From Hortaea werneckii (lineage: Eukaryota; Ascomycota; Dothideomycetes; Mycosphaerellales; Teratosphaeriaceae): 64,000 nucleotides of DNA. Positions 33,501 through 45,199 of this stretch are shown piece by piece. The translations under genes and the position numbers were made by a program. How positions within the stretch are numbered: the first letter of the stretch is position 1; the number at the start of each line of letters is the position of its first letter. The notes under the pieces were generated by a model. The model had not been told where the DNA came from. It saw only the letters and a list, made by a program, of their open reading frames with translations, and ran no database searches. The stretch lies in the NCBI GenBank assembly GCA_037044905.1, contig JBAOKB010000105.1, positions 186,001-250,000 of the forward strand, given 5' to 3'.

Positions 33501-36500
33501 AGCAAATTTTCAAGTTCTTCCTCGACGGTACGACGCTGGAAGAGACCTATGCAGCGGTGGCCAAGGTGGCCGATAAATGGCTGGATGTTCTCCATGGCAA
33601 AGGCCAGACGCTTGCGGATGAGGAGCTGATCGACCTCATTTGCGAGAACAAGAGCATGACCAAGACGCTGGAAGAGTATGGTGCGCAGAAGAGTACGGCT
33701 ATTACAACGGCGAAGCGGTTGGCGGAGTTCTTGGGCGAGCAGATGGTCAAGGATAAGGGACTTAATTGCAAGTATGTCATTGCCTGCAGACCCAGAAACT
33801 CACCCGTCACCGACCGTGCCATTCCGTTGCAATCTTTTCCGCTGAGGAGAACGTCAAAGCATATTACCTGAGAAAGTGGATGAAGGATGATCCTGGCGAC
33901 ATGGACCCAAGGACGATCATCGACTGGGACTACTATCTTGAGCGTCTGAACTCGGTAGTGCAGAAGCTGGTGACTATCCCTGCGGCTCTGCAAAAGGTCC
34001 GTAACCCAGTGCCAAGGGTACCGCATCCGGATTGGCTGGACAGGCGGATCAAGATGAAGGACGACATCTTCAAGCAGCAGAAGATGACCGATCTCTTCCA
34101 AAAGAAGCCTCTTGCTGAGCGGGACCCCAACATCTCTCCTGCTCTTGGCGGCGGTGGCGTGGACATGGAGGATTTCGGCAGCACGCCCATGTCGAAGCTG
34201 AAGCCTGCGACGGCAGCGAGAATTGTTCAGAAGCAATCTGGTCCGCAAAAGCGGAAAGCAGACGAAGAGCAAGCGGCGCCGGTGAACCCTTACGACGCCT
34301 TGCCTAAGGTAATGCCATCGATGAAGGAGGACTATGTTGGCTGGCTGCAATATCAGAAGAAGAAATGGAAGATCCAGAAGGCGGCGCGAAAGAGACGACG
34401 ACAACTTTTCGGCGAAAAGCGTGTGGATGCTACGGATGCCATAGGCACCTTCTTCCGCCAGCAGGCTGAGCAGGTCTACAGCTCCGACTGGCAGATTCTC
34501 CAGCTTCGCGAATCCGAGACGCCGGGGGAGAAGTCAGAGCATATGTCCTCATCGATCGAAAAGGTGCATCAGCTCAAGGTGCTTGTTCCGAGACAGGTGT
34601 TCTTGAACCTGAAGGAGGAGGATCTGCCGGATGTGGATGTAGAGGGTGTCAAGGCGGAGAAGGTAGTCAACTACACGCTGCCAAATGGACATCCCTCCAC
34701 CCACCTGTTTAAGCTCACGATGAGTGAGCAGGTGTACGTGCAGGAAGCTGAGAAGCTAGCTATGCTGTTCGAGCATTCGAGTGTCGAGGGTGTCTACGAG
34801 CAACATGTACCCCTCAGTGTACGCGCGATGCTCGAACTGGGCTGCGTCTGCACTTTCGACGAGAGCCAGCGTGGTGTCCTAGGCAAAGGTCTAGAACAAG
34901 GGTTCGACCTCCATACCCTCCGGACGGTGCCACCTAAACAGCCATACATGGGCGCGGCGGCAATGAGCTACCTAGCGCTCTACCACATCAGCGCTGGCGA
35001 CCGCCAGATCTATGCACTGATCCCCTCGAACAAAGCAGAAGCCAAGATCGTCGTCCTCAACCGTGCGAGGAGTGAACAGGCTATGCCGAATGTGGATCGC
35101 ATCTATGAAGAAACGCTGTCCCGGAAGTTACAGGAGACCGGTGGCGAACCATGGCAAAAGATCATGAGTATCAGGACTCAATGCACTTCAAGACTACGCA
35201 GGTCACCACGCATCGGCGTGCGTTACAGGAGCTTGGCGATGCCGTCAAGAAGATACAAAAGGAAGATGCCAGCCCGATGACTCTCGTTCTACAGTCATCG
35301 AATGCAACGATGCTGTTGCATGACCTGCCGATTTTGCAAAGCTATCCAGTGCTGCAGCTCAAGCCCGACGAAGCCGATAGACAGCTACCCCCTCTGGGCT
35401 GGCAGTCTTTTGTAGCGAAGCGTTTAGTCGGTCATTACCTCGACCTCGGTCTCTGGATCGCACATCTGCTGGAGTTTGCTCGCTACGGTAATGTGCCGCT
35501 TTGTAATTTGGAAAAGGACGATCCGCGTTTCCTGATCGATATCGCGTACGCCCGCCGCCTTCAGAAGGAGAAGGTCGTGCTGTGGTGGTCTGATGACGCT
35601 CAGCCTGACCATGCTGGGCACGAGAAAGATGATGTGCTGGGTTCTATGGAGATCATCGACATGCCGACCGTCAATAACCCTGGTACCTATTCTTCAGTGT
35701 GCATTGATTTGAGCGTGAAGAACTGGCCATCAACACGATCCTGTCGGCAGCTGTCCTGAACGATGCGGAGGGAAGCGACCCAATTGGTGTCTCGGGCGCT
35801 GGTGCTAAGGAAGACGCGCTGGACGAAACGCCCCAAACGGTGGCTTCGGAGAATACCTTTGCTGCTGCTGGCATCACAGCACTGCGTGAGATGGTGCGAG
35901 CATGGTGGCAAGAGGCTTGCACAGGTACAGGCAGTACCATGGCCGACGTTCTCGTTCAGCATTTGCTACGATGGGTGGAAAGCCCGGCTTCCCACCTCTT
36001 CGATCGCAACTTGCAGTACTATGTCCAGATCATGTCGCGCAAGGCGTTCCAGCAGCTGATGTCCGAGTTCCGACGTGTGGGATCACATGTCGTGTTTGCC
36101 AACGCTGGACGGCTGCTGTTGCAAACTTCGAAGGCTGAAGTAGGCAATGCCTATGCTTACAGCCAGTACATCCTCAAGACAATTAGCACCAAGCCGGCTT
36201 TCCATTTCTGGATTTGGCGATTACAGAGTACTGGGATTACCTTGTGTGGTATGATGAATTCAATTATGGCGGCAAAGGATGCACTGAAGTCGTCGAGGCT
36301 GAAAACCAGAAATTGGATGTCATTATGCACTGGCAGATTGCGACTTTCTTGCCTCCTATCCTGCAATCCAACTTCAATGATTGGATTGTCGAGTACATTG
36401 AACTGATGCATCAGCGGAAGAAACCAGTGGGCCTAGTCAATGGGACACCCAGACCGACGCAGCTGCCGATACACGCTGCAGTCTTTCAGTCTGAGAAAGA

Positions 36501-37176
36501 GGATCAGACTGTCCCGGGTGACGTTTTGGCCAAGTCCTTCTCCAAGCCGCTGCAGAAGCAGATTGCCCAGCTCATTCGAAGGCAGCGCACTGAGTCGATG
36601 CACGAGGATCTTGTTGAGGACTGGCGTTTCCCTACAATGCCTGGCTCGCATCTCAACCTGCAGAATCCGGTCCTTGAACTCGTCAAAAGTATCATGCAAG
36701 TGCTGAGCTTAGACAAGACCATCACCCTCGAGGCACGCCTGCTACGGAAAGAGCTTCTGCAGCTCTTCGAGATTCGCGAGTTCAGCGCCGAAGGCGCTTT
36801 CACTAACCCAAGCACGAGCCTCTGTATCAAGCAGCTCAGCTGTCCCGAGTGCTGCGTACCGAAAGACATCGATCTCTGCCGGGACAGCGATCTCGTGCCT
36901 ACCGATTCCCAACAGCCAACCCTCCTCCCGACCTGCGACAACTGCGGCGCCTTGTTCGACCGCCTCGCCATCGAGGAGAAGCTGCTAGGCGATATCCAGA
37001 AGCTTACCGTGCAATGGATGACGCAGGACCTAAGGTGCAAGAAGTGTGCGAGGATTCGTACGAATGAGTTCATGGAGCATTGCGCTTGCGCGGGCGAATG
37101 GATGGGGACGCTTAGGAAGGATGAGATGATGAAGACGCTCCGGGTACATGAGAGTGTGGCGAGTTTTACGGATTGA
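30522..37176 (+). CDS. POL2: DNA polymerase epsilon catalytic subunit, interrupted by frameshifts in this sequence
   Basis: Leading-strand replicative polymerase. Family-B exonuclease motifs are present (FDIETTKLP, YNGDFFDWPF, YSVSDAVATYY), then polymerase motifs A (DVASMYPNIM), B (LNSFYGYVM) and C (LDTDGIWC), the inactive C-terminal half, and two terminal Cys clusters (CPECC...CDNCG and CKKC...CACAG). The frame changes about seven times with the protein otherwise continuous: near 30626 (-1), 31055 (+1), 32242 (-1), 33827 (-1), 35165 (-1), 35723 (-1) and 36208 (-1). Allowing for these the length is about 2,219 residues, matching yeast Pol2 (2,222). Except for the first, which a 59 bp intron at 30561-30619 could explain instead, no site has room for an intron. 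POL2 is essential, so sequence errors are likelier than decay. The start at MPVRRNEG resembles other fungal Pol2 proteins. Confidence 0.93.
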
Positions 37177-37636
37177 AAATGCTGGAAAGTGTTCTCGAAG
37201 GCGTTATGAATGGGATCTGATGACCTGTTTGGTTCATGGGTGGGTGGATGGGTGGGTTTAATGTGATGTGATGGTTTTGCATTAGCATAGCGATGGCGTT
37301 TGTGGACATACCCGAATGAAGTTTTCTCTTCTCACTGGACTCATTTCCCCGTTATCCACCGTTCTCCCAAGTTCTTCGGCGCTGCGTACTACTGCTTTTG
37401 GAAGATGCGAATGCGACTCTCATGGGCCTGGGGAAGACAAGCCGGGCTGAGCCGGAAGTTCAAGCCACTACGCAGTAACAGAAGAAACAAACGGACGAGT
37501 GCTGCCTGTTTTACCCAAGCGAAGCACATGGAGCCTAGGATGGAACTCAAATACCTTGCCATCTCTCGCCTTGGTTGTAATGCATTGGCAATATGCAAGA
37601 TGTGTATCCAGGAGTTGCATCCACAGCTACTGCTTG
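37177..37636. other. Intergenic between POL2 and second P450
   Basis: Contains the POL2 3' region, with a GGTGGGTGGATGGGTGG purine/T-rich tract near 37237-37256, and the presumed P450 promoter. No gene seen. Confidence 0.5.
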
Positions 37637-39518
37637 ATGCCCATGCCGCTGGCAATGAATTTGCTACCTACCCTGCAGCAGCTTTACGCTGCCCTATTTC
37701 TGATTACTGCCTTCATTGTAACAACAGCGCTGACTCTGGTTATTCTTCAGCTGCAAAGAAATTCGAAGATCCCGCCGAACCTCCCATGGGTTGATCTAAG
37801 GGGCAAAAACTGGTTTCCCAAACTCAGAGCCAATTTCCACCAGATCGTGACGGGAAGGCAACCTATCAGCGAAGGGTGGGAAGAGGTAAATACTCAGCAA
37901 GCCATCCTCTATGATCTCCAAGCATGAGCTGACAACGGTCCGGGAAACGTTATAGTACGGCAGACATGGCAAACCCTTCGTCTTGCCGGGACTCCACTGG
38001 CCAGAGATCATCCTCCCACCATCCCATCATGCCTGGATCGCCAGCCAACCCGAGCACATTCTCAGCGACGATGTCGTCCAAGACGAGCTGTTAGGATTCC
38101 CATACTTCGCTCACGGCCCTTCAACCGCAGCGGTCCACGATTTTACCGTCATCCGACGGGATCTGACGCGGCAGATGGGCAAGCTTGTGCCTGAAATGCG
38201 TGACGAGGTCGATGCGGCTTTGACTGAATACTTCGGCACTGATGAAGAAGGTTGGCGGGAAGTGCGAGCCATCGAAGCCATTGAAAGTCTCACAGCGGGC
38301 GATCGAGAGAGTCTTTGTAGGCCTGCCGCTCTGTAGAGATGCGAGCTATCTGGCTGCTGTCAGGCGATGGATGATGGGGTTCGCGATTTGCGGTGTCCTA
38401 TACCGATCTTTCCTGCCTGGAGTGCTACAGCCGGTTCGTGCTGCCTTGCTGGCTATACCCTTGGCTCTGATCAAGTGGCTAGCGTTATGGAAAAGTCTCC
38501 CACTTATCCGGCGCCGGATGCTGGAGTTCGATCATCAGCAGAGGAGAAAAAGGATTGAGGAGGACGCTCGCGCACCGAACGACATGCTCCAATGGCTCGT
38601 CGAACAAAACACCCCAAAGCCTCCTTCGGAAAAGTTAACAGCCTGGGACATTGGAGGCCGTCTCTGCCTCTTCGAGCTCTTCGCCGTGCACACCACCTCA
38701 ACAACCCTCAGCACAGCACTCCTAGACATCCTCCTAAACCCATCCCACACAGCAATCCTCGCCGAACTCCGATCAGAAGCCGAGGAAATCCTTCCCCAAT
38801 TCCCCACTGATCCCAAGAAAGCAAGGGAGATGCTCAAGATGGACTCCCTCTTGCGCGAAACCCTTCGGATCCACCCTATGTTCGCACACGGCATGACGCG
38901 GCGAGTGATGGCAGCAGAGGGCGTCAGGTCCCGGATAGCGACTTGTGGTTAGCGCAGGGGAGCCACGTCGCAGCGCTGGTCATACCGCCACAGACAACAT
39001 TCCACAACGGTCTTGGAGAAGAGAGAGGAGGAGAAGAAGACGGGTGGGAATGGCAACCCTTCCGCTTCTACGATCAGAATTTGGAGGCGAAAGGGAGGGC
39101 TAGCGCAGGAGGTGAGACCCAAGACCCACCTCTAAGGAAACAAACCCCCACCACGCAGATCAGCCCTGCATTCCTCTCCTTCGGATTGGGGAAGCATAGC
39201 TGTCCCGGCCGCTTCTTCGCAGTGCAGACGCTGAAGCTGATGTTAGGGTATCTGATTACGGGTATGACTTGGAGCTCCTCGAGGAGGAGAGAAAGAATGA
39301 AAGTGAGGTGGGGAAGCAGGAAGAAGACAGAGGCAGAGGGGGTGAGGTCGAAGAGGTGAAGGAAAGAGGGGTTGGAAATACAAAGGACGAAGGACACGAA
39401 GATGAAGATGGCGATGACGGAGGCAGAAAAGAAATACTTCACCGATATAGGCGAAGTCAGACTTCCAAAGGAGACGACGAGGATAAGGGTCCGGTCGCCA
39501 TCGTCAAGAGGGAAATGA
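37637..39518 (+). CDS. Cytochrome P450 with N-terminal membrane anchor, frameshifted in this sequence
   Basis: Haem-thiolate monooxygenase. A hydrophobic anchor (LYAALFLITAFIVTTALTLVIL) follows the start; ATGs at 37637, 37643 and 37655 are all possible. An intron at 37886-37955 (GTAAAT...TATAG, CTGAC branch) joins GWEE to YGRHGKPFVLPG. Later come RVFVGLPLCRD, the I-helix AVHTTSTT, which lacks the usual acidic residue as in some fungal subfamilies, ExxR as ETLR, and the haem loop FGLGKHSCPG. The frame breaks near 38296 (+1), 38930 (-1) and 39261 (-1). The last exon is uncertain: after YDLELL the reading frame is full of Glu/Arg/Lys, while a P450-like end (EVRLPKETTRIRV) appears in another frame and stops at 39516-39518. 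It resembles the ent-kaurene-oxidase-like group in motif style, but the substrate is unknown. Confidence 0.8.
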
Positions 39519-39844
39519 GTCGAAGGCAGCCGAATAACACCCTGCATCGCGATATCTCCAGATGGGGAGTAGCGAATCAGGAGCGCATGACATTCTCTCA
39601 GCCAAGTAAGACGAGAAAAATACAACGATTTCTTCTCCCAAAGCTTGGATGCAAATGTAACAATTTGTTTGAGCGGGGTTTGGCTATGCCATTGTTACCC
39701 ATCATAGCATAGTACAAGGATTCTTTGATTTTCCACCGTTCTTTCCCTTCTCGCGGTGTAAGGATCCAGACCCTACAGTCGCTTTCTCGATCCAAAGCCG
39801 AACGGGAAAACTCGCTGGTACAGAGACGAGGCCCTCGCCAGCGT
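39519..39844. other. Intergenic, convergent 3' ends
   Basis: Between the uncertain end of the P450 and the uncertain end of eIF2A. No gene seen. Confidence 0.4.
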
Positions 39845-42301
39845 TCAAGCTTTCACCGTTTTGCTCCCAAGCCATTTCTCCTTCTTTCCCATCCAGCGAG
39901 ATACTAGCGCCATTCGGTACACGTGATGAGGCCGAGCCTCCAAAGGCAACAGGTCACATGGCGCTTTTACCTTTTCTCCTCCATTCTTGCATCTCCAGAC
40001 TACGATCTTCCTTACTCCGGAGTATCCCAATCCTCCTAGCTCCTTCCTGACTTGCTCCTCAGTCCCAATCTTAAGCACCTGGGTCCCCTCCAACTTCTCC
40101 CCACCCGCTTGGCGCATCTTCAAATCATCAATAGCGCGGAGTTTCTTGAGCAGAGATCGGATCTTCTTTTCCTCAGACGTGCCGTTTCCAGGGGACGTGA
40201 CGGTGAGTTCGGGGGCCTGAGCCGGAGGAGCCTGGGCTGCGGGAGCGGAAGACTTGTTCTGGGCAGGAGGCCCGCCTCCTGGAGCCTTCTTGTTCCCAGA
40301 GGCTTGCGTGTTGTTTGTGTGCAGAGCAGGTGGGCCGCCAGGGGGCCCACGCTGTCTCGAACCGTCCCTCCTACGGGATGATGGGCGTGGGGCCTCGTAA
40401 TTGGATTTGGAGCGAGAGCGGGTCTGTCCTTCCTCTCTGGGCTTCTGCCGTTCTGGCCAGCAGGAGTGGCATTTCCGTTCATTCCCTCGCCATCAACCGT
40501 AAGACCTTGGGACTTGGCTTCAGCTTCCTTGGCCTTCTTCGCCTCCCTCTTCTTCTTGTTCTTCAGGGCAGCTTTGCTGAGATTCTCATCTCCATCTGCC
40601 GCCTGGCCATTTGCAGCGGCTGCAGAGCCCGGTGCCGCCGCGCGATCGCCGCCAGCTCCTGCGCCAGCACCACCATCGACCTTCTCCGCACCAGGTACAG
40701 CTCGCCTCCTGCTAGCGGCCGAGGGTCCGAAACCGTTGCTTTCCGGTGCCTTTCCGCTCATCATCTCTCTCACGAAGGCGGCACCACCTTCATCCTCACG
40801 CTTGAAACTCAACGGGGTAGCCTGACCCCTGGCACCTGGCGGACGATACGCACCCGCAGGCTTAGAAGGAGTCTTGACCGTAGCGAGGTAATCCTTAGCG
40901 CTAGCGTGTGGGGTAGGGACCTCCTTCACCGGATCGCCAGTGAGCGGGAGATGAGTAGTCGAGAGAGGACGCCAGACGACATGGTAGAGCTCCTGGAAAT
41001 CCTCCTTGTACATCAAACCGCCACCGACGTGCCAGATCTTGATGCCGTTGTCGACACGCAGACGCGGAGAGGTGGTCGCGGTCAGGATGTGACGGCCATC
41101 AGGAGACCATTCGCAGATTGACGAGTTGGATGCTTCGATCGTTGCGACCTTGTCGTAGTTCTTCTCGAGGTCGTAGATGTCCATCGTGCCTGCCAAGTTA
41201 CCAAACCCAGCTACAATGACAAAACGGCCGTGCGGGGAGAAGATGATGGTGTTCCTCGGGCCCAGGTTGAAAGAGTGCTGCGGATGGCACGGGCGTTGAA
41301 GATGGTGGTCTTGGCAGGCATGTATCCGTACACGACACCAAACTCTTTCGAGTTGGGCGACCAAGAGACGTCGTGGATTGGACCTTCCTTGTCGAGCTGA
41401 ATGCGGCTGTCGAAGCCGCCGTTCGCAGAGAGGATGTACATGGTCGTCTCGCCATAGTAACTCTTGTTACTCTTGTCAACGTCCGTCTGGGCCAGAACGA
41501 TCAGGCTCGTGCCCTGGTTGTTCCACTTCAGTTGCACCTTGTCGCCCTTGAAGAAGGTCTTCTGGCTCACGGGAGCGTTGAAGTGCGGGACATTGAAGAC
41601 CTTGACGCTAGCGGGCTGGCCCTTGCGCTCTGGGGTGAAGACGGCAACTGAATGCTTCTCGTTCCCGGCAAGGGCAAAGTCGGTCGCGCCTTCCACACGC
41701 AGCCTGTTCCAAGGCTGAGCGAGGTTGGTGGCTTCGTAGAACTGCACTTCGTTGGTGACGCAGCGAGCGCAGAAAGCCTCGTCGGCGGTATACTGCAAGT
41801 TCCAGCCCGTCTGTTGTTTCTGCACGAACTGGCCGACGACATCTCTTGTTCCACCCTGGGCAACTGCTCATCGATGGTCTTCCACACCTTCAAGTTCTTG
41901 GTCGCGTTGCCCTCTTCATCCTTGCTTGGACGCTGCCAGGTGATGATATAGGTGCCTAAGGGGGAGAAGCCCAGCTCGTAGACATTGTCGGCGTGTAGCT
42001 CGGTGACGAGGTGTCCGGCTGAGGCATCAACCACGGAGACCTTCTCGGGGAGAGGCCCAGGCGAAGAAGCGGCCGTCGGGGGAGTAGACGCAGCAGCGGA
42101 GGTGGCCCTCGGGAACCTGGAAGCCAGGCAGGCGCTCGTAGACGGGGGCAGCATCGAGGATGCCGATGTGCTTGCTGGTGCGGTCTGTCAAGGTCACGAG
42201 ATATCATGTCAGCCTGAGGTACCAATGGCATCGTGTTGGGGATCTAGGTAGGTACATAGGAAGGGTGGGGACGCACAGGCAAGCTGAGTCGGTTGCGCCA
42301 T
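39845..42301 (-). CDS. Eukaryotic translation initiation factor 2A, frameshifted in this sequence
   Basis: eIF2A is a beta-propeller protein that can bring initiator tRNA to 40S subunits independently of GTP and eIF2. Exon 1 is 42301-42277 (MAQPTQLA), then a 92 bp intron (GTGCGT...TGACAG) and exon 2 from 42184 beginning YRTSKHIGILDAAPVY. The propeller continues through YELGFSPLGTYIITWQRP, VQFYEATNLAQPWNRL and IHDVSWSPNSKEFGVVYG to WHVGGGLMYKEDFQELYHVVWRP. A low-complexity linker precedes the C-terminal helix region KKIRSLLKKLRAIDDLKMRQ. The frame changes near 42047-42050 (+1, a run of four G on the + strand), 41842 (-1), 41286 (-1) and 40448-40490 (-1). With those allowed, length is about 788 residues if it ends at 39845; the last 40 residues look unlike the family, so the true end may be earlier, near GLGYSGV. 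Confidence 0.87.
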
Positions 42302-43153
42302 GGCTGGCTACTACCTACAGGTACTATGTATGTAGATTGGCAAGGAGCGCGGGGAGTAGACTGAGGGGTCTCTTGACTGAATCGGCTGTGGGCTGAGTTG
42401 AACAATCAAGTCCACTCAGGAGCGAAGGGTCGGACAGCGGAAGCAGTCAGCTGAGCGCAGCAGCAGCAGGAGGAGCAGCAACTTGGGGGATGCGACGCAG
42501 AGAAAGTCGTCCAAGGCGCGCGTGCAAGCAATGCCCTGCCCTGCCCGAGCCTGCGTGCGGGTGCGCGGAATGCGTGCCGCCTGAGGCGTCGTCACCTCAG
42601 AGGTCACTCACCTCTCACAGTCAGTCATCGGGGTCGTCCGCCTGGCGCGGCCCGCTGATTGGGAACCAGGAACGCGAAAGTCTATTTCTCTCTCTAGCAG
42701 GCACTGATGTAGAATACTACTATTATGTATGTATATAGATACAGCGCTGTACAGTACATGTATTCGGTATGTGAAATACCCGCGCATCCTCTCCGGATCA
42801 GACGTATCAACTGTCTAGTCACCACAATACGACTGTCTGCTTCGGTCAGTCACTATCTGTCGCTTGGCCTTATCGACTCTGCCATGCGTTCTGCACTTGG
42901 ACCATGTGCTTCAATACCGCAGTGCATACCTGCCTTTTTCTCAGAACAGTAATCCTGACGCCCTTTAACCACTTTGATAATCCGACTTGCCACCCTTTCA
43001 AATCATTGTAAACAATAACATGAACAGCATCAAAGTGCTAAATGAGAGTCGCTCTCGTCCTTCTCTTCCTTCGAGTAACCTCCTTACCGCTTTGTATTGA
43101 TCGTTTGTCAAGTAGCGAACCCTTTTAATTCGATTTTGATGAAAAAGACAACC
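42302..43153. other. Intergenic upstream of eIF2A
   Basis: Holds the eIF2A promoter and the 3' region of the lactamase-fold gene, both leftward. A CAG/CTG-rich patch lies at about 42454-42480. No gene or RNA seen. Confidence 0.5.
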
Positions 43154-44158
43154 TCACAATGAACTCTTCTCCCCTTCTGCTAGCTTCCAATTCCCATTCT
43201 CCACCAATCTTACCCGCCCTTCTCCCTCCAATTTTCTAAGCACTTGCACCACTCCACCTTCCGCCGGTACCCAAAGGTTCTCCGGATAATCCTTGTAAAC
43301 CACCTTGACGACATCCATACTGCGCGACGAGCTCTGGCTATTACTCCCACCTTCATGTTGTCCAGCAGCAGGCCTCGCACCACCTGTAGCCAAACCCTTC
43401 AAAGCATCCAAAATCTGCCCCTCCCTCTCCTTCCGATGAGCGATATACTCCCGGACCTTCCCTTCCCATCCTCAATCACCTCCCCATGCCCAGGATACGC
43501 CCGGCCAGCCCACTCACCAGCCTTCGCACCCCGCCAAACAACCCCACCATCCCCTCCAAACTCCTCATATAAGCCGCCAAATCCTCAAAAACGGCGGTCC
43601 CATGCCCTAAAACATTATCCCCCGTAAAAACCGCCCCTTCCTCCTCCAAAACAAAAGCCATATGGTCGACCGCATGGCCCGGACAATAAAAGGCCCGTAA
43701 CGTCGTTTGCCCCTCACCATCATCATCATCAGCCGTACGGAAAACCTGCCCATCCTCAATCCCCCGTTCCCCTTTCTGCCCCGGCCGTGACTGATTCTTA
43801 AAAACCTCCTCCACCTCCTCCTCCCCACCACCGCCAAAAACCCTCCACAAACCCCCCTCACATCCCCAACCCCACCCACATGATCCGGATGCCAATGCGT
43901 CAACAGCACGCCCTCGATGGCCCTGACCCCTTCCTCCCGCAACACCTTCTCCAACGCCTGCGTCCAGACTTTCCGGCCACCCTCCCCGTATCGATCAGGA
44001 AACGCCGTGGCCCGGATCCGACAAGATACGTGTTCGAGCCCTGCAGGGTGAATTTGCTCGGGTTGTCGCCTAGGAGGCGCAGGACGCGGGGGGAGAGTCT
44101 TTGGGTGAGGGGGAGAGGGGGTAGAGCCGCGAAGGGCGGAGGAAGTGGAAGTTGCCAT
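43154..44158 (-). CDS. Metallo-beta-lactamase-fold hydrolase, LACTB2-like, frameshifted in this sequence
   Basis: Zinc-dependent hydrolase fold. The metal-binding motif is THWHPDHVGGV, followed by CPGHAVDHM and FTGDNVLGHG, which supply further ligands; the YPGHGEVIEDG block and the EYIAHRKERE helix identify the LACTB2 group, whose human member is a mitochondrial endoribonuclease. The N-terminal signature FTLQGSNTYLVG and FLIDTGEGG are also present. These blocks lie in different frames. I count about five single-base shifts: just after the ATG at 44158 (+1 or -2), near 43999 (-1, in a G run), about 43860-43890 (-1), about 43520-43545 (-1) and about 43455-43470 (-1). The total of about 335 residues suits the family. 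A fungal lactamase-fold enzyme may also serve in polyketide release, but no polyketide synthase is nearby, so LACTB2-like is preferred. Confidence 0.8.
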
Positions 44159-45199
44159 TTTCCGGGGGTGGTGCGGGGGAAGATGGTGAGATGGGTTGTT
44201 CTTTAAGGGAGTCCTGGCGATGTGCCGGGCGCGGTGAGAGTGGAAAGTCCTGTGGCAGTGGCGATGAGGCGCTGGAGGGAATGATGGCAGTGATAGGTTT
44301 CCAGTAGACAGCAGATGTGGGTCAGTAAAGTGCTGATGTCGAGAGATTCCGAGGGTCCTAGGGGTCAAGCATAGACGGTTTACAGGCATACGCAGGAAAA
44401 GGTATTATATCAGTCGATGGCGTTTACTTGATTAACAGAGGGACTGGCATGCGGGGCCGCCGAATGACATCAGCGCTGCGAGCCAGCGTTGTCAATACTC
44501 CGGATTCGTGTGTTTCTTCAGCGAGGTGCTGATAAGAGAGAAGTCAGGCGGAAAGGGAAAACGAAATGACCTGGCAGAACGTTGCATTCACATCCGAGCC
44601 AAGTTCCAAAGTCCTTGTCGGAGCTTTCAGAGCGAAGATAGCCGAGGTCCAAGCGCCATCATTCTGTAGATCGCTAAGCTCAACTAGGAAGTAACGCGAG
44701 AGGCGGCGTGAACAGACTGGATACCTCTCACAGAGAGAGGGAATATTGAAAAGTAAGAGAAAAAAAATTCCGGAAGACACCTCGCGGTAGGCCTATAGAA
44801 CTTGGAGAGTAAGGTCTTTCCATTACCACAAATACTTCGACAAAAAATTAACGTGCTTTGTCCTGCACTTCTTCTCCAGCTAGCTGATGAAAGCGAAGAA
44901 ATGCGAGGGGGAGCTCTTATCCTTTCCCTTCCGCAAGGCAAACTTTCAAATGTGTTCCCCCTCATCAGCTCCTTCCCATGGGCAGAACCAGCGACTATAC
45001 CGTCCCCATCCCATCCGATTCCACCCCCCTTTTCCCTTCCAAGCATTCCCATTACGCCCTGACTGAGCCACACCCTGCGTTCCTCGCTGGCAATAGCACG
45101 AAGAGGAGTTAAGCCCCTCCCAGCCTCTCAACTCCGACCTCCGAAAGCAAAAAGCAAAACAATTTCCCCCCTAACCTACCTACAACTCCATCCCTTGCC
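44159..45199. other. 1 kb intergenic
   Basis: Promoter of the lactamase-fold gene and 3' region of NAB3, both leftward. No gene, RNA or notable repeat seen. Confidence 0.5.

Noticed and set aside
37637..44158. Secondary-metabolite cluster (P450 plus lactamase-fold enzyme)
   Set aside because: No polyketide synthase, peptide synthetase, terpene cyclase or pathway regulator is present, and POL2, eIF2A and NAB3 surround these genes.
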